A stretch of 64,000 bases of DNA from Lithospermum erythrorhizon (Eukaryota; Streptophyta; Magnoliopsida; Boraginales; Boraginaceae), in contig JADFUC010000278.1 in assembly GCA_019722365.1 (NCBI GenBank), positions 558,001 to 622,000 of the forward strand, read 5' to 3'. A program made the position numbers and the translations under genes. The notes beneath the pieces were generated by a model. It did no database searches, was not told the DNA's origin, and saw nothing but the letters and a program-made list of their open reading frames with translations. Position 1 is the stretch's first letter; the number at the start of each line of letters is the position of its first letter. Below are positions 1 through 13,467 of this stretch, in pieces.

Positions 1-453
1 TATGAAAGAGGAAATATTTTTATTTAAAATAAAATGAATGGCTTGAAATGGACCACCTGATATAGTCATTTATCTTCAAAGAAATCACTAACATCTATAT
101 ACATATATCTTGCTCCAAAAGTGGGAATGTGTAATGGTATTTATTAGGCTATCGGGGTCGTTTCTTTCCTTCGTCTACGTATTTATTATTTATGATTTGT
201 TTCATATAATTGGTTATTATTAATTATTTATTTGTATCGATTTGCTTATTAATTGGCTGCCCAATGTATCCTTTGGCAATTAATACTCTACATTGAATTC
301 TTGATTACATGATATTGTCACAATTAGTTTTCAAAATATATTAATTTAAAATTATTACTACAATTTTGTAATTTCTATTCTACACATTGTAATATAGAAT
401 CAAAAATATGCACCATTTAAATTAAAAACTATGAGTTTATATATTTTAAAAAA
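1..453. other. AT-rich intergenic sequence, no gene seen
   Basis: I see no coding signal or recognisable element here. The stretch is AT-rich and ends where the Helitron-like element begins (A followed by TC at 454). Confidence 0.5.
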
Positions 454-3031
454 TCTATAGTCTATTTACAAAAAAAGTATATATACTATATATAAATGTC
501 TGATACTATGCATAAAATATGATAATGATATTGAATATTTATATCGAATATGTGAAGTTAAACTTCTGTTGTTAAGTAATTCAGTATTTTATAGATATTG
601 CTTAATATATTTTGGCAAAAGGAAAATTATAACCATAAGTATAATATAATAATATTCAAAATAAATACAAATACTGTACAATTAATAATTATAAAAACTA
701 ATAGCTTTAAAATAAGTATTAAAATAAATTTAACGATCTTGAATTAAGTAATTATACAAATCATAAGTAACGAACAATGCAAATTCAACTTATTAAATTT
801 TAGTGTAAATGAAAGTTTAGGTTACATTAGTATTTAAGATAAATTAAAAGACATTAATTAGGAGGCTTTATATTTAAAGTTTAGGTTACATTAGTATTTT
901 TGGCACAAATAAATTATATTATTATCAAAAAGAGCTATGATTTTGTGTATCTTTGACATCTTTAATCCTATTATTATAAAAAAAATTAAGATTGATGGTT
1001 ATTCATATATATTTATATTTTTATTATAATATTTTAAACTCTTATATAAATGTCTGATAATATGAAATTAAAGTTGATAATATTATTAAATATTTATATC
1101 AAAATATTTGAGAGTTAAGCAACGTGGATTAAAGTAATTTGATATATTTATGATAATAGCTATAGTTTACTATGTCTTATAAAGAAAAATTATAACCATA
1201 AGTATAATATAGTATTATTCAAAATAAATATAAAGAGATTCGATTAATAATTTTAAAAACTAATAGATATTCAATAAGTATTAAAATATGTTTACTTATT
1301 TTGAAGTAAGTAATTATATAAATCATAAGTAAAGAAAAATACAAATTAAGTTTATTAAATTTTAGTGTAATTGAAAGTTTGGGATTCACGTTAGTATTTT
1401 AAGATAAATTAAATGACAATACTAATGATTTTAATCGAGGAACTCTTTACAATTTTTTGCAACAAATAAGGTATGGTGCTTGAACTCTAGGTTCTTTAGA
1501 AGTATATTATCACTATATTTTTATTATTATAAAAAGTGATAATAATTTGTGTATTCCCTAATATATTTAATCTGTTATTACAAAAATATAAGATTGATAG
1601 TTATTATAAATACTAGCTTTCACTCATGTCGGCAAAAGATTCTGAGTTTGTCTTTTCATAGTATGATTATAGCTACAATCTTGATTCAGCATCTAAACGT
1701 TGTTTTGAATCAAAATTATCAACTTAATAGTAAGTATGTTTAAATCACACATATTGATATATTTTTTCACAACAAATATAAAAGCATTAAAAGTTGGTGA
1801 GCTCCAAAATTGAAATATACTATTTGTTGAATGTATATACTTAGGAATGAAGTTAGTATAAGAAAATAAATAATAATGAAAATTGAATAATTAAAAATAG
1901 ATAATGAAGTTTATGTATTTTAATTTAGTCTACTAATAATAACTCATTATTTAAAAAAAAAATTATAAGTTAAAAGGTCTCTTTAGGCGTTATGACGCGT
2001 TATTTCAAATATTAGAAGTTACCAAATAACTATTATCTTTTAAGTAACTCTTCAATAACATAATGTAAACATTACTTTACTTACTTGTAGTATGAATATA
2101 CAAAATGAGTATTTTTATATTTGGGTTATTAGAGATATGATGTATCGGTTAACAATCAATTAAATTTTATGTCTTATGATTTATAATTTATTTTTTATAC
2201 TTTAATATGTTATAACATATGAATGAAACATATCTTTTCAACTCAAATATACTATACTATAACTATTTTGAAACATATATTTGATGTGTCGCTGACTAAC
2301 AAATATCTATTTTCACAAAATCATAGTTATAAAAAAGTAAATAATAATGTTATATGTTATAAAATCTTTTGTAGTTTGAAGTCAGCGGTCGTTATACTAA
2401 AATTCATAATCATATTTTTTTCACAACAAATTTATGACCATGATTTCTTTTACATTAAATCATATTTACTCTTTGACAATGAAATATCAACAAATTATGT
2501 TCAAGGTTATTCAAACATTAAATTTTCCATCATTATTAGAAATAAGTTCAATTGGTTGTCGAGACCTCTTCGTAGTAGTCTTGATATTTGGAATGGTTTT
2601 GTAAATTATTAACTTTTTGATATCGATAAAGTTCGGTTTATTTAAAAACATATGGATTATTTTATTAGAAAAACAAATAATAACAAATCTCAGTATATAT
2701 GGTTGAAGTATTTAAAAATGATATAGATAAAGGCCAACGTACTTAAATAATAATACAAATAATAAAAGTAGACTAAAAAAAATAAAAGTAAATAAATAAT
2801 GACAAACGTAGAGTGTTAAAATTTTGGAAATAAATTAAAGAGAATATGTATAGAACTCTAAATTTATATTATTTGAAATTCATTATTTTATATTTAATGG
2901 GCGTCCCGATCCATTAGGTTAATCTTTTTCCTAAGTATTTGAAGTATTCAAGGAAAAATAAATTATTGTAAAAAATTTCTAATTTTTACGTTCATGATTG
3001 TCCACGTGCAACGCACGTAATATCTTACTAG
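454..3031 (+). mobile_element. Non-autonomous Helitron-like element, copy 1
   Basis: The 5' end reads TCTATAGTC after an A. The 3' end has a short hairpin (ACGTGC-AAC-GCACGT) followed about 10 bases later by CTAG and then a T. This is the Helitron pattern: 5' TC, 3' hairpin plus CTRR, insertion between A and T. A diverged full-length copy lies in reverse at 18025-20590, and both copies begin and end at matching points, which defines the boundaries. No Rep/helicase ORF is present; the open frame at 2223-2612 has a decayed counterpart in the other copy and looks non-coding. Internally, 450-900 and 1000-1450 resemble each other, so the element also carries an internal duplication. Confidence 0.7.
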
Positions 3032-3156
3032 TATATAAAAGTGTGAATAAAGGTTGTGTTTCTTCCATTTTCACATTATTAATTACTAAATTGCAACTCT
3101 ATAAAATGGTTTTTGTTCATGATTGTCCACGTGCAATGCACGTAATATCTTACTAG
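3001..3156 (+). repeat. Duplicated Helitron 3' end with flank, about 125-bp period
   Basis: The hairpin-CTAG terminus ending at 3031 recurs with the same spacing and ends at 3156. The sequence after each CTAG (TATATAAAAGTG and a T/C-rich stretch) is also shared. This is either a nested insertion of one Helitron end beside another or a local tandem duplication. Confidence 0.65.
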
Positions 3157-3439
3157 TATATAAAAGTGCGAATAACGATTGTGTTTTTTCTTTTTTCACA
3201 TTATTAATTACTAAATTGTCATTCTCTCTAAAAATCTAAAAGTTAGGAGTTATAATAGGAATTAACAACTACTTACTCCATTTTTTTATTTGACGTTTTC
3301 GTATATCGAGGTGCAACTTTGACTATCAATTATTCTTTAATAAATATAAAAGTTATATCATTAGATTTGTCTTTGAAAATATTTTCATAATATTATTTTT
3401 TTATAATTTTTGAACATATAGTTTAAGCTTTAATAAATT

Positions 3440-4450
3440 TTGCCTAAGGAGTTCCCGAATCGCTTAGTGATCGGCACAGCCACCAAATCTGCATGGACAT
3501 GGTTCCACAAACTCCCAGCTCTCCCGGAGCAAGCGAACTGCTGCGAACTTCACATTCAACTCGTCCCCCAAACTTTCATTCACATTCAAACTTATTCTAA
3601 TGCCTCCAAAATTCGTCCTTGACTCTCCGGTGTTGCGGCTGAAACTCGGTCGCCTTCGAAGCTGTCTATTAATCTAGCAGATCTCCTTTCTCGGAGTGCA
3701 GCTGTGAATTAAAGATGCTTGAGACTGCGTCGCTCCTTGCTTTCTCGAAATACTCGTACTACATGCCATAAGAATTGCGCTCTTGGGAACCGGTTAGTGC
3801 GCTCATTTTCTACTTGCGCTCCCTTTCTCTACGCTCCACGAGGCTACTGCCTCTGCGCCCACGCCTCAGGTACACCGGGCTTCTTCAGCTGTCCTTGCAA
3901 TCTTAGCCTCGCCTCTCTAGAAGCACCTACACTACTTGAGTCCCATGATTCGTCTGCCTTGACTTCGACTACCGGTGGCGTCTCGAGACGATCGACGGAA
4001 AGAAAGGGAAAGTAATTTAGACTCATAAAGACTACGTGACACAAATTTTTTTCTTTTCAAAAACTTGAAGCGTAGACGCGGAACCGAGTTAAAAGCGGAA
4101 ACATACGCTACGATACCATAATTGCTGACCCCACCGAGTAAATGCATACCGAGAGTTGGAATGCGTCATCCCGACACCGTATATACAGTCACCCGTACGA
4201 TAGTTGACACGAAAAGTACCTATTTAATTACCAATAAAGCGGATAGTTTGATAAAAAGTAAAATAGTTGAAAACTCAATATGTTGTAATACGAGTTTAAC
4301 CATCGTGACATCGTCTAACTTCCAACGAAAGTGTAAAATTCATCCATGCGAGTCTCAAAATACAAATAGTTTACAATATTTGGCGTCAACAAAAATAGCA
4401 GAAAAGCGAGTACACCAAAATAAGAAAAAGGTATTTGCCGAGATCTAGCC
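3440..4450 (+). pseudogene. Possible degenerate Ty3/gypsy gag relic
   Basis: This block is clearly less AT-rich than its surroundings. The open frame at 3440-3622 contains TATKSAWTWFHKLP, which resembles the W-F-x-x-L-P core of gypsy gag proteins, and a downstream frame near 3660 reads like the following SI-x-x-F-A-D-L stretch. No frame stays open for more than about 100 codons and I could not find LTRs. Another origin, such as a different captured gene, is possible. Confidence 0.3.
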
Positions 4451-4631
4451 AAATCCCTACTTTAGAGTAAAATCAGCGGGCCTTGAACTCACGCCTCCTG
4501 TTGCTTTTGTCAATCACGAAGGTGGGGAAAAGAGGGTAAAACTCGGCCGAACGAGTGAAGCGAATCGCTTTGGGATGGTAACACCGCATCGAATGAAGAT
4601 ACGATAAATTAATAGGCATTAGCGATAAAGT

Positions 4632-4708
<77 letters not shown>

Positions 4709-6711
4709 CTACTCGATACAAGAATATATACGATTATCAAAGCATCAAAACAAATAACCATCTGAACAACCTTGCGTTATAGAGAGTTCGGTGTACGTTA
4801 ACTAGCGTATAAATACTAGAGATCTGCTTACATAATATTTGGTAAGCAACAATTTGTAATAGCGGCGTTCGCTGTGGCTACACAGCAGAACTAACATATC
4901 TTTGCAAAAAACGCCGCATCAACCTCCATAAAATGTTTCATCCACTTTTCCCGGCGAGGCTACCGCCCTTGAATACCAATAACTGACATATCCTTTGACA
5001 ATTTCGCGCCCCGAGCATGACATCGTCATATCCTTTTCAGCAATTTCGCCCTTGACGCTGACCTCGTCCCTTGGCGTTTCTCGATTCAACGATTCTGATT
5101 CCACTGCGTAATACCCAACATACAAGCATCACCTGATAATCTCGATACTAACAACCGTGATACGATACAACAATTTAGGTATAGAGCAATGCTTTCCCGT
5201 AAATATACACCTGAGATAAGCCCCAAGCATAAATATCTTTCAGACGTGAATACAACATATTTTAACACTCAAAAGAACTACGTTTCAAACATATATATAC
5301 TCGAACATGTCTATTTCCGATTAAGCTATGTCATGTGGCATCTAATCTGACCACCTACAATTGACATTTCCCGGTTTCACGACTATACACCTGAAATACG
5401 TTCATGCTCTGAATACGTTGTCGCAACCAATTTACCATACTACCGTACTCAAACATAAATAAGGTAACAAGCAGTGATAAATCCCTTTTAGCTAGTATCA
5501 GCTAGCGAAAACGATCAATCGATCCGCTACATTTGTTCCGCGTCAAGTGCCATGGCTGTCAGAAAATATAATTACTACTTTCGTATTAATAGTTTCGGCC
5601 GTTATCAAATTCGGTTCTAACTTTTCAACCCATTTTAATTACAATTTGACGACTTACGTATAGATTGCTAATAGGTTCAATACTGACTACGATAACGAAT
5701 TTATTCTGGGACTAATCCATAATCATGATACATATCTAACACTAACATTTCGTCGATTTCAATCAACCCCGATTTCAACTCTTTAAGTTAGTTAAACATT
5801 ACTATCGACCTCACAACTAGTCATTTTACTACTGAAATCCACTAAACTAATTTCAGCGTATTTTCCTTCCAATGACATAACCCATAATCTCATTTCAAAA
5901 TACTCAAAATAACATTTCAACATGATTTATACTAATAACCGCATTTTAAGAAAAGTCGACCCAAAATCACTTTCGAAAGTCGACTCGACCAACATCGCTT
6001 TACACCCCGAATATCGATCATTATCCTTAACATGTTATAATTTAAGCCTAGACAATAATTACATTCAATAATATCACGTAAAAATGAAGTCAACCCAAAT
6101 TCCAAAAGTCAACTGCCCTCAAAACATCCAAAATTCCACCTCGAACACGATATTTCAAATTTCGATAATAAGCAATTTCTGTCCAAAGAATCGATTGGAG
6201 CAATAAAATTCAAAATACAAAAAAGTCAACAAAAGCAGCGAGGGCGATGAGGAAGCTCTTAAAAAATTTGAGGTCAAAACCGAGAGATGGATGAAAAATT
6301 AAAGAAGAATCGGCAAAAAAAGGAAAATTCGGCAGTGTCGCGCGTGCTGGGGAAGAAAGGGAGTAGGTCCTTTGGGGTATGTTTGGCCATTTGATGTTTG
6401 ATTAGTTGAGTTGGGCCCCGTAGTCCAAGTAAAAATAGAGCATTTTAATTAGATCGTCTTACCGTTTTAAGCATGTAAACAGTAACTTTGAGCATTAACG
6501 TTGCGTACATAATTAATAAATGGGTTCCAAATTTTACGTAAGTAAATTTAATAATCACATTTAATTTATTAATTAGCAGTGGGTCTAGGTTTTACATAAC
6601 TTTTATTGATTTAATTCCACGAGAATATGCCTCATATATTATATATTACCGTATTAATTTATTACTCCTTTCATCAATGGTTATCTCGTCATATGTCGTT
6701 TGTCTTTAATG
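4451..6711. other. Intergenic sequence of unknown origin
   Basis: Moderately GC-rich non-coding sequence up to about 6450 that probably belongs to the same decayed element as the preceding block, then AT-rich sequence. All open frames are short and unlike any family I know. I could not identify LTRs or inverted repeats. Confidence 0.35.
4634..4706. repeat. (TA)n microsatellite, about 36 units
   Basis: An uninterrupted alternating TA tract of about 73 bases. Open frames that read as poly Tyr-Ile across it are artefacts. Confidence 0.95.
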
Positions 6712-6895
6712 GTGGTAGTTAAATAATATGTTTTATGTAGAACTATTGTTACTATTATTATAATTGGGGTTAGTTAAATAATCATATGTTTTTTGTAGAA
6801 TTATTATAATTATTATGTAGAAATGTTGTTATTATTATTATAATAGGTATTAGTTAAATAACCATATGTTTTGAGTAGAATTATTATTAATATTA
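6712..6895. repeat. Imperfect tandem repeat, about 3 units of 60-70 bp
   Basis: The unit contains GTTAGTTAAATAA, CATATGTTTT and GTAGAATTATT followed by ATT-rich sequence, and recurs three times with small indels. Confidence 0.65.
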
Positions 6896-7513
6896 TTATT
6901 TAATTCCATGTAGATATGAATTTTATATATTCAGATCCACAAAAATTTAAATTATACCTTTTAAATCATACTAATTAAACCAACATAAAATCAAATAATT
7001 CGATGATATTATATTGATGATCGATTAAATTGATATATTTAGTCAGAATATTGTCAATTGTTAAATTAATATTTGTATATCTCTATGAACATCAAAATTT
7101 GGTATAATTGATATAGTATCACAGTTTGATATAGAATTAAACATAAAAATGTATCACAGTTTTAATATTTAAAATGATTTAGAATTAAACATAAAAGTAT
7201 ATTAAATATTTAAAAAAGTATTGCGTATTTGTGCGTCAGCAGCGATATAAACTCTTCTCTTGTTAAATACCTACAAAAATTTCATTCTTTCCGTTGAAGG
7301 GATGACATTGAGATATTGCAGATGGCATACACTTCAGAAATATTACTTGATTTGTGACTTATATGTTGGAATTGTTGTATTGTATTCCAGAGGATATTAG
7401 CAGCCACTTTTGCTGGCCAAATCAAATGAATGAACAATTAGAGATGCCAGTAAGAGTATGGAGACTATCCTTATATGTAAGTACATCCAAAGTAAAGGTT
7501 GGAGACCATAATA

Positions 7514-10500
7514 CTATACTCCCAATGCATGGCGCCTCTCATCATCCATATCCTCCCATGCGTCGGTCACCACCTCGAAAGCATCGGTTATTGTATCCAA
7601 AGTGTCTTCGATATCTGCAGATCAAATGCATAATGTAACAGAACGAGTTACTTCTACGAAATTAATCCATACGACAGCTTCAGGGATCATGGAAAACTAA
7701 CCATTTTCGAATGAGCTTTTCTCGATATCCTTGAGTTTGTTATACTCTTCATCATCTAATGTAGGCAGCTTCATTGAGTTGTCTTGAAAAACTGGATGAA
7801 CATAAGCATTTTGAAGGTATTCTTTCAAATTGAAGTCGGGTTCTGTTGCCCCATCCAACTTGTCCTTCTTTCTTGCATTCTGTTATATAATATATGAGCA
7901 ATCTTGGATCAAGAAGTCCTTGACACTGTTAAAGAAATAGATATACAGGAAATAAGTTATTGTTTCATAAATATACTGAATACTAACCTGTAAGGGGAAA
8001 GCTACAAATGCAGATTCGAAACGTCCTTTACAAAATCGATGGAACCATATTGTCAATACTGGAAGAACAAGCAGTAATGGAGTTGAGCGAGCAGCACCTT
8101 TTGTGCTTAATAATCCCATCAGTAGAAGTTGTGAAATGATTAAGCCAATGATAATACGACGATGAACATCTGGCCAAAATGTTGCTCCACTTTCATACTT
8201 TTGATCATACACATTTATTATCTTCAACAATAGTCAAGGCAACATTTATTAGCAAAACACAAGTTAAGAGAATTTGTTTGAAAAACACATATACTGGATA
8301 GACAGTAAGGTCCATACATGCAATCGCATACTCATCTTTCATTTAATTCTTTCTTGATCTTCTAAAAAAGTGCAGTTTAGAATTTGAACGAATTTCGGAA
8401 GATTAGATGAGAAACCATACCTGATGGCGGTAAACTAAATATGAAAAGCCAAAGAAGATAATGATGAATGGGAGAAGGACAGGAGTAACAGCTGCATAAA
8501 CAAGGCCCAACAAGAAGTATAATTGTATTTGAGGTTCTGACTGAGAGAATTTCATTGAACCAGGATCCATGGCTTGTTCTCGGTCTTGGTCCGTCTTAAC
8601 CAGAAAGGTATTTTTCAGATGAAAGATGGCTAGAGGGTACAATCTAAGAATCTCAGCTGCAACACCGGCCCAACCATCAACCATAATATAGGTTATAAAG
8701 AAACTGGCTTTCATCGGGATGGCCACACCAACCGTTTTGGGGATCCTGCAAAGAAGGCGTAATGAGAACCGAAACCATACTGCAAAGTAATATTTAAGAA
8801 TAAGCTTGAAAAGGGTGTGGTTTTGTTCTCTATTAATAAGAATAGAAAGTCCAGATACAAGTGGCTCTTCCTCTAATAAGAATAGAATAAGATGCGTACT
8901 CAGTTGGAGCCTTGTTCAAAAATGAATGAAGCTGCTCAAATGCTGCTCCTGTAATGATACTTCCAAAAAACACATTGACAAGTAGAAACAAATAATACTT
9001 TCCAGCTGATCTCCTATCTAGAGATGATAGCGACGTAAAGCCCTCTGCTTTCGACATGGTCATAAGAACTGATGGAAGAAGAATCAGAAAAATCTTCAAC
9101 GCAATACCAGGAAGAAAACCTTGAATTAGTGCTTTGACTGCTTCACTGGAAAAAAAATCCAATACCACATATTAAAATATATAGAGGATTAAAATGGAAC
9201 CATATTTTCTATGATGATAGGAAGAATTCACTTGCTTTTCTATCACTGGCTCCAGAAAAGGTAGAACTTGCTGGATTCCCTCGATGCTTGCAAGAGATTG
9301 AACAAATGCAATAGGTATCATGAAAAAGAAGGTGAGAAAAAACAAAGCAACAGCCATAACCAGCTTGCTGACAGTTAGTCCAACGTAAGGGACAGCTAAA
9401 TTATTCCAATGAACGTCACGTGGTTCAGGAGCCCATTCCGTCAACCAAACAGTAGGATTATCAGTTTGCTGAGTTTGAGCGCAGACTGCAGCTCCCCATC
9501 TGGATCTAAATGAGACGAACGCTGCTGGTACTATCGCTTTCTTATCACTCATGACTTTCTCTCTTTCTCCTGCTTCCTAAAGAAAATAGCAGGATATCAG
9601 ACGAGGCTACAAGAGTAACAAGCTCAGTAGCACAATTCCTCTGGGGTTGAAGGGCACAAACAGGAACGAAAAAAAAAAAGCAAGCCTAGCATTTAGTTAT
9701 TCTATCTGATATTGTAAATTAGCTATACTCAAAATACCAACAAACGGTGACTGAAGAGTTGAAGAGCCATACTTGTTCGCTCAAATCTTTTATTTTAGCT
9801 GCATAGTAGTTGATTGCGTCCACTGAGCTACCACAGAGGCCCCAGCAACTAGTCTATTCAAGGATAAATATGAGATGGTCAAATGTTGATTCCAAATAAT
9901 GTCTACAAAAATTGTTTCTGAAGTCATTGATTAAGGGAAGAGAAGTACCCTTATCATCGGTTTCTTTTTTGGGTTTCGCTCATATTTAGTCTGGTAGTAA
10001 GTCAACCAATTCTCCAACTTCTTCCTTTCTTGCACGAACTTAGCAAGTGCTCCGGCATCATACACAAGCTTCATTCACAAAATTTAATGCAAAAGTGTTT
10101 AAAAAAACAGAAGAATCAAAAAGTCTAGATAGATTGGTTAAAATAAACTTGATTACTTAACTACTTCAAAGAGAAATCATTTTTAAGTGGGGAAAATAAT
10201 TTTAGAAATCCTTTTGTACTTCTTTGATTCCATTTTACACTACAGGCGGAGTGCCAACATTATTTCCTTCTTAGCTAATCCCATCTGCTCGCCACGATGG
10301 CTTGAGAATGTAGGAGGCAAAAAAAATTCTAGCAAACTTAACGAAGTTGTACATTGTTGTCTTTTAAGTAGGACACATACCTGGTGTGTAAGATAGTGAT
10401 CAGGATGATTGGAACGGAAGAACTGTTCTACATGCTTACTGACTGACTCATCATCTTTTGGTGGAATATTTCTCACAAGAACCTGGAGAGAAGATACATC

Positions 10501-11648
10501 AAATCGATATAGAAATCCTAAGTTTTATACATGTCCTAATGAAAGAAGCTGACAGATTCATTTACTTGAAATATTTTTAATTATATACTGATAAAGAATG
10601 AGACACTCACAGTGAATTGATCAGGACGACGTTTTTCAGAGGCAAGAAAACGCAACCTCATTGAGGATATGATCTCGTATTCCTTGTACAGAATATAAAA
10701 AGTCCAAATCGTGACTACATATGCCATTACTATGTGTGCAATAAACCTGAAAAGATATTGGTATGGGATTTGTTATGAAACAATATCAACCAAGAGTTGC
10801 AAAACTGAATAATACTCGGTGTAAAGTAACAATGTTCAGCTCAAATATTACTGCCTATTCCATTTACTGAGAAGAAACATTATACAAGTAAGAATTTGCA
10901 GAGGACGTTTAACAGCAATCATACGTTTTATCCAGGCCCATCAAGGAACATATAAGACACAGAGGAAACTAAAACCTGTGAATTTTCCCCTGAAATTATT
11001 GTGCTGCTCAAAGGTTCCATCATCATCAGCAAAGTAAAAACTACTAGCACATTAATAATTAGAAGGGAAGTATTTGATTCCATTAAATACCTTAAGGATC
11101 CAGCAGGAACATTTGATATCGAGAGTTTGTCAATATTGCTGTACACTAAATCCGTTTTGCTCTTTAGTGATTTCCCTGTCACATTGACTGGCACTAGTAC
11201 TGCAAAAGCAAGGAGAGCGATTGGGACGAAGATTTTCAGTCTGCGTAAGAAGTTCTTGTATTAGCACATAAACAATGAACATTATATAAACAAAATAAAA
11301 ATGAAATAACATGACTAAGGAACATAAAACCAACCCAAGTAGATAAATCCGGAGATATATCGCAGAATCGAGACCTGCATGATCTATAAGCTCAGCTTCT
11401 GGCATCTTTAGAGCAGCAGGCATCCAATTCAAGAATTTCAAGTATGTTTTGAAGTTCAAATTGACAAACTTCTTCACCAGAGTTCCAGCACTTCGAGGCG
11501 ATTCTCTTGTGCCTTTCAGGTACCATTTTGGAAAATACACCCTATCATTTATTGGTTGAAGCCTTAAAAAGGCAAAGGCCAAAAGGAACATCAATGCTGA
11601 CAACAAATTTATTCCGGCCGAAACAGCAATGTCTTCAAGACTGGCCAT
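7514..11648 (-). CDS. OSCA/CSC1-like hyperosmolality-gated calcium-permeable channel
   Basis: Predicted plasma-membrane cation channel of the OSCA/TMEM63 (ERD4, DUF221) family, which opens on osmotic or mechanical stress. Exons in coding order: 11648-11335, 11240-11091, 10746-10611, 10482-10381, 10068-9949, 9853-9773, 9576-9236, 9145-8900, 8745-8421, 8221-7988, 7879-7702, 7614-7514. Together they give 2328 nt, an unbroken frame of 775 aa, the usual family length. The N-terminal membrane segment is followed by the family motif NDRVYFPKWYLKG, then the cytosolic loop with NHPDHYLTHQ, then the channel block with FFLTFFFMIPIAFVQSLASI, TYIMVDGWAG and LLMGLLSTKGAA. The C-terminus ends RRHALGV. Intron 7 appears to use a GC-AG donor. 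The closest remembered relative is Arabidopsis At4g02900. Confidence 0.93.
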
Positions 11649-13467
11649 TGTCTTGGTTACTGTTTAAGCCGAACCTGATGAGTTAACAGAAACAAGTCAG
11701 CTATGCATTAATGTTAACATTTATTTTCTTATCCGACCCCTACCACGCTTAGGCGGGATCCTATTCAAATACATTGGGCATGTTAATATCATCATTTATT
11801 TTCTTATGGCAACATAGACGAAGGTAAACTCTTGAACAATTCTAATGTATTATTTATAGCTTTGCCTCAGACAGATTATAAATATATCATCAAAGATTAA
11901 ACGAGACAAAATGCATGGAATATATGGAAATATATAAATATAATAATCTGACAAAAAACAACACAACATTACATGCATTGATCACATTTATTTAAGATAA
12001 ACATAACAAGTTATTAACAACAAAAATTAAAATGAAGAAAAAATACGGAAACAAACGGAATGTAATCAGCGCAGAGTTCCTTTTGGTCTGATTCCTATTA
12101 TTTTGTTGTTGAATGAAATATAGGAAGGTGAAGATAACTAGTTATAGAAAATTATGCACCATAAATCTCGGGGGATCTCTTAAATTACGTCCATTGCTTA
12201 TCATGCATAAATTATTTTAGGAAAATATTAATGGCTCAGTTATGGAGTTTGCGACATTAGGTGCACCAATTCATGCTCAGATTTTACAATATGGGTAAGT
12301 TACTTATCAAACTATTACGCAGTATTTAAATATTATATACATGCACCAATTAAGTTTTATGCCTGAAATTTAGATATTTTCGGGCCACTTATTATTTGCT
12401 CAAAACTACTTATTTTGTTCGATTAAAAAATAAAATTAAAGGATTAAAATTTTAATAATTCAGTGCTTATGTTCACTCTATAATTCCACATAATCCTGAG
12501 AAATCTATATAATTATGAAGTTGAATTGTTACCCGAACAATAGTTATATTTGATGCACTAGAGCTCAATTGCAGGAAAAAAAAAGGTTTTAGAAGTTGAA
12601 GGTACACTTCTTGATTGTGATTAAGTTTTTGAGAGTCGTTACAATGACTTAGGTTATTCTAGTTTTGGAACTAATTAATTACAAATTGACCTTAGTACTA
12701 ATCTTAGAAGGCTAATCGAATGGATTTCTCCAACAATTTCAGTACCTTTCAAAGTTTGGGCAGGTAACGTTTACACTTTTACCGTCAAAGAATTTGGAAT
12801 GACGCTATTATCATTCTCAATATCTGATTCCATTACCCGCGAAGCGGCTTCCATAAAGCATATCGACATGCTGACGTTTAAAGTTTTAACTAACGTAAGA
12901 GGTCAATTATTCCAATTTTATCTTGACTTCTAGAAATATGTCTCTTGGAGGCACTAGAAGACCATCTTCACATATTTTTTTATAATTTCTTCTTCACCCC
13001 TCGTCTTTATGGAAGCTATAAAAAATTGGCCTTGGAATTTTTCATTTTTGTATTCAATCTGTTCAATGGTGCGTCGTACTACATTAGTAGAATAAAAGGG
13101 CATTATCTCCTTATCTAAAAGCTTGGACTATTTTAATGTGTAGTAGCAGTCTCAATCATACGGAGTAATATTTTGTTATGAGAACCAACTTTTTCGCTTT
13201 TGTTATTTTTTATTAGGAAAACAGAATCACAAGATTCAAACTGGTCAATTTATTTGATGTCTAAATGTCTCTATATACAGTAAATCATAAATTTGGCACT
13301 TAAAAGTGGTGTAATTGATCACATAAAAGATGTTATGTGTAATCACTATTCAATGCTGCCATTTAGTTCAGGAACTTATTTGTTATTCAACCTTAACGAA
13401 TTGTCTTAGCTTGTTATACATTTGCAAAATTCCCAAAATGAGATTTGTCTTAGCTTATACTATCGAT
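11649..13467. other. Intergenic region with unexplained coding-like patches
   Basis: Mostly AT-rich. Around 12240-12295 a plus-strand frame reads LGAPIHAQILQYG and is followed by a good donor (GGTAAGTT), faintly like a PPR protein. Around 12748-12933 a plus-strand frame of about 60 codons contains VWAGNVYTFTVKEFGMTLL. I do not recognise the second patch. Either could be a fragment of a decayed gene or transposon. Confidence 0.3.

Noticed and set aside
2223..2612. 129-codon open frame beginning MKHIFSTQ
   Set aside because: It lies in the Helitron, is made of AT-rich codons, and the corresponding frame in the second copy (18396-18743) is on the other strand relative to the element and does not preserve the protein.
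4473..4721. Open frame with a long Tyr-Ile run
   Set aside because: It is a translation of the TA microsatellite.
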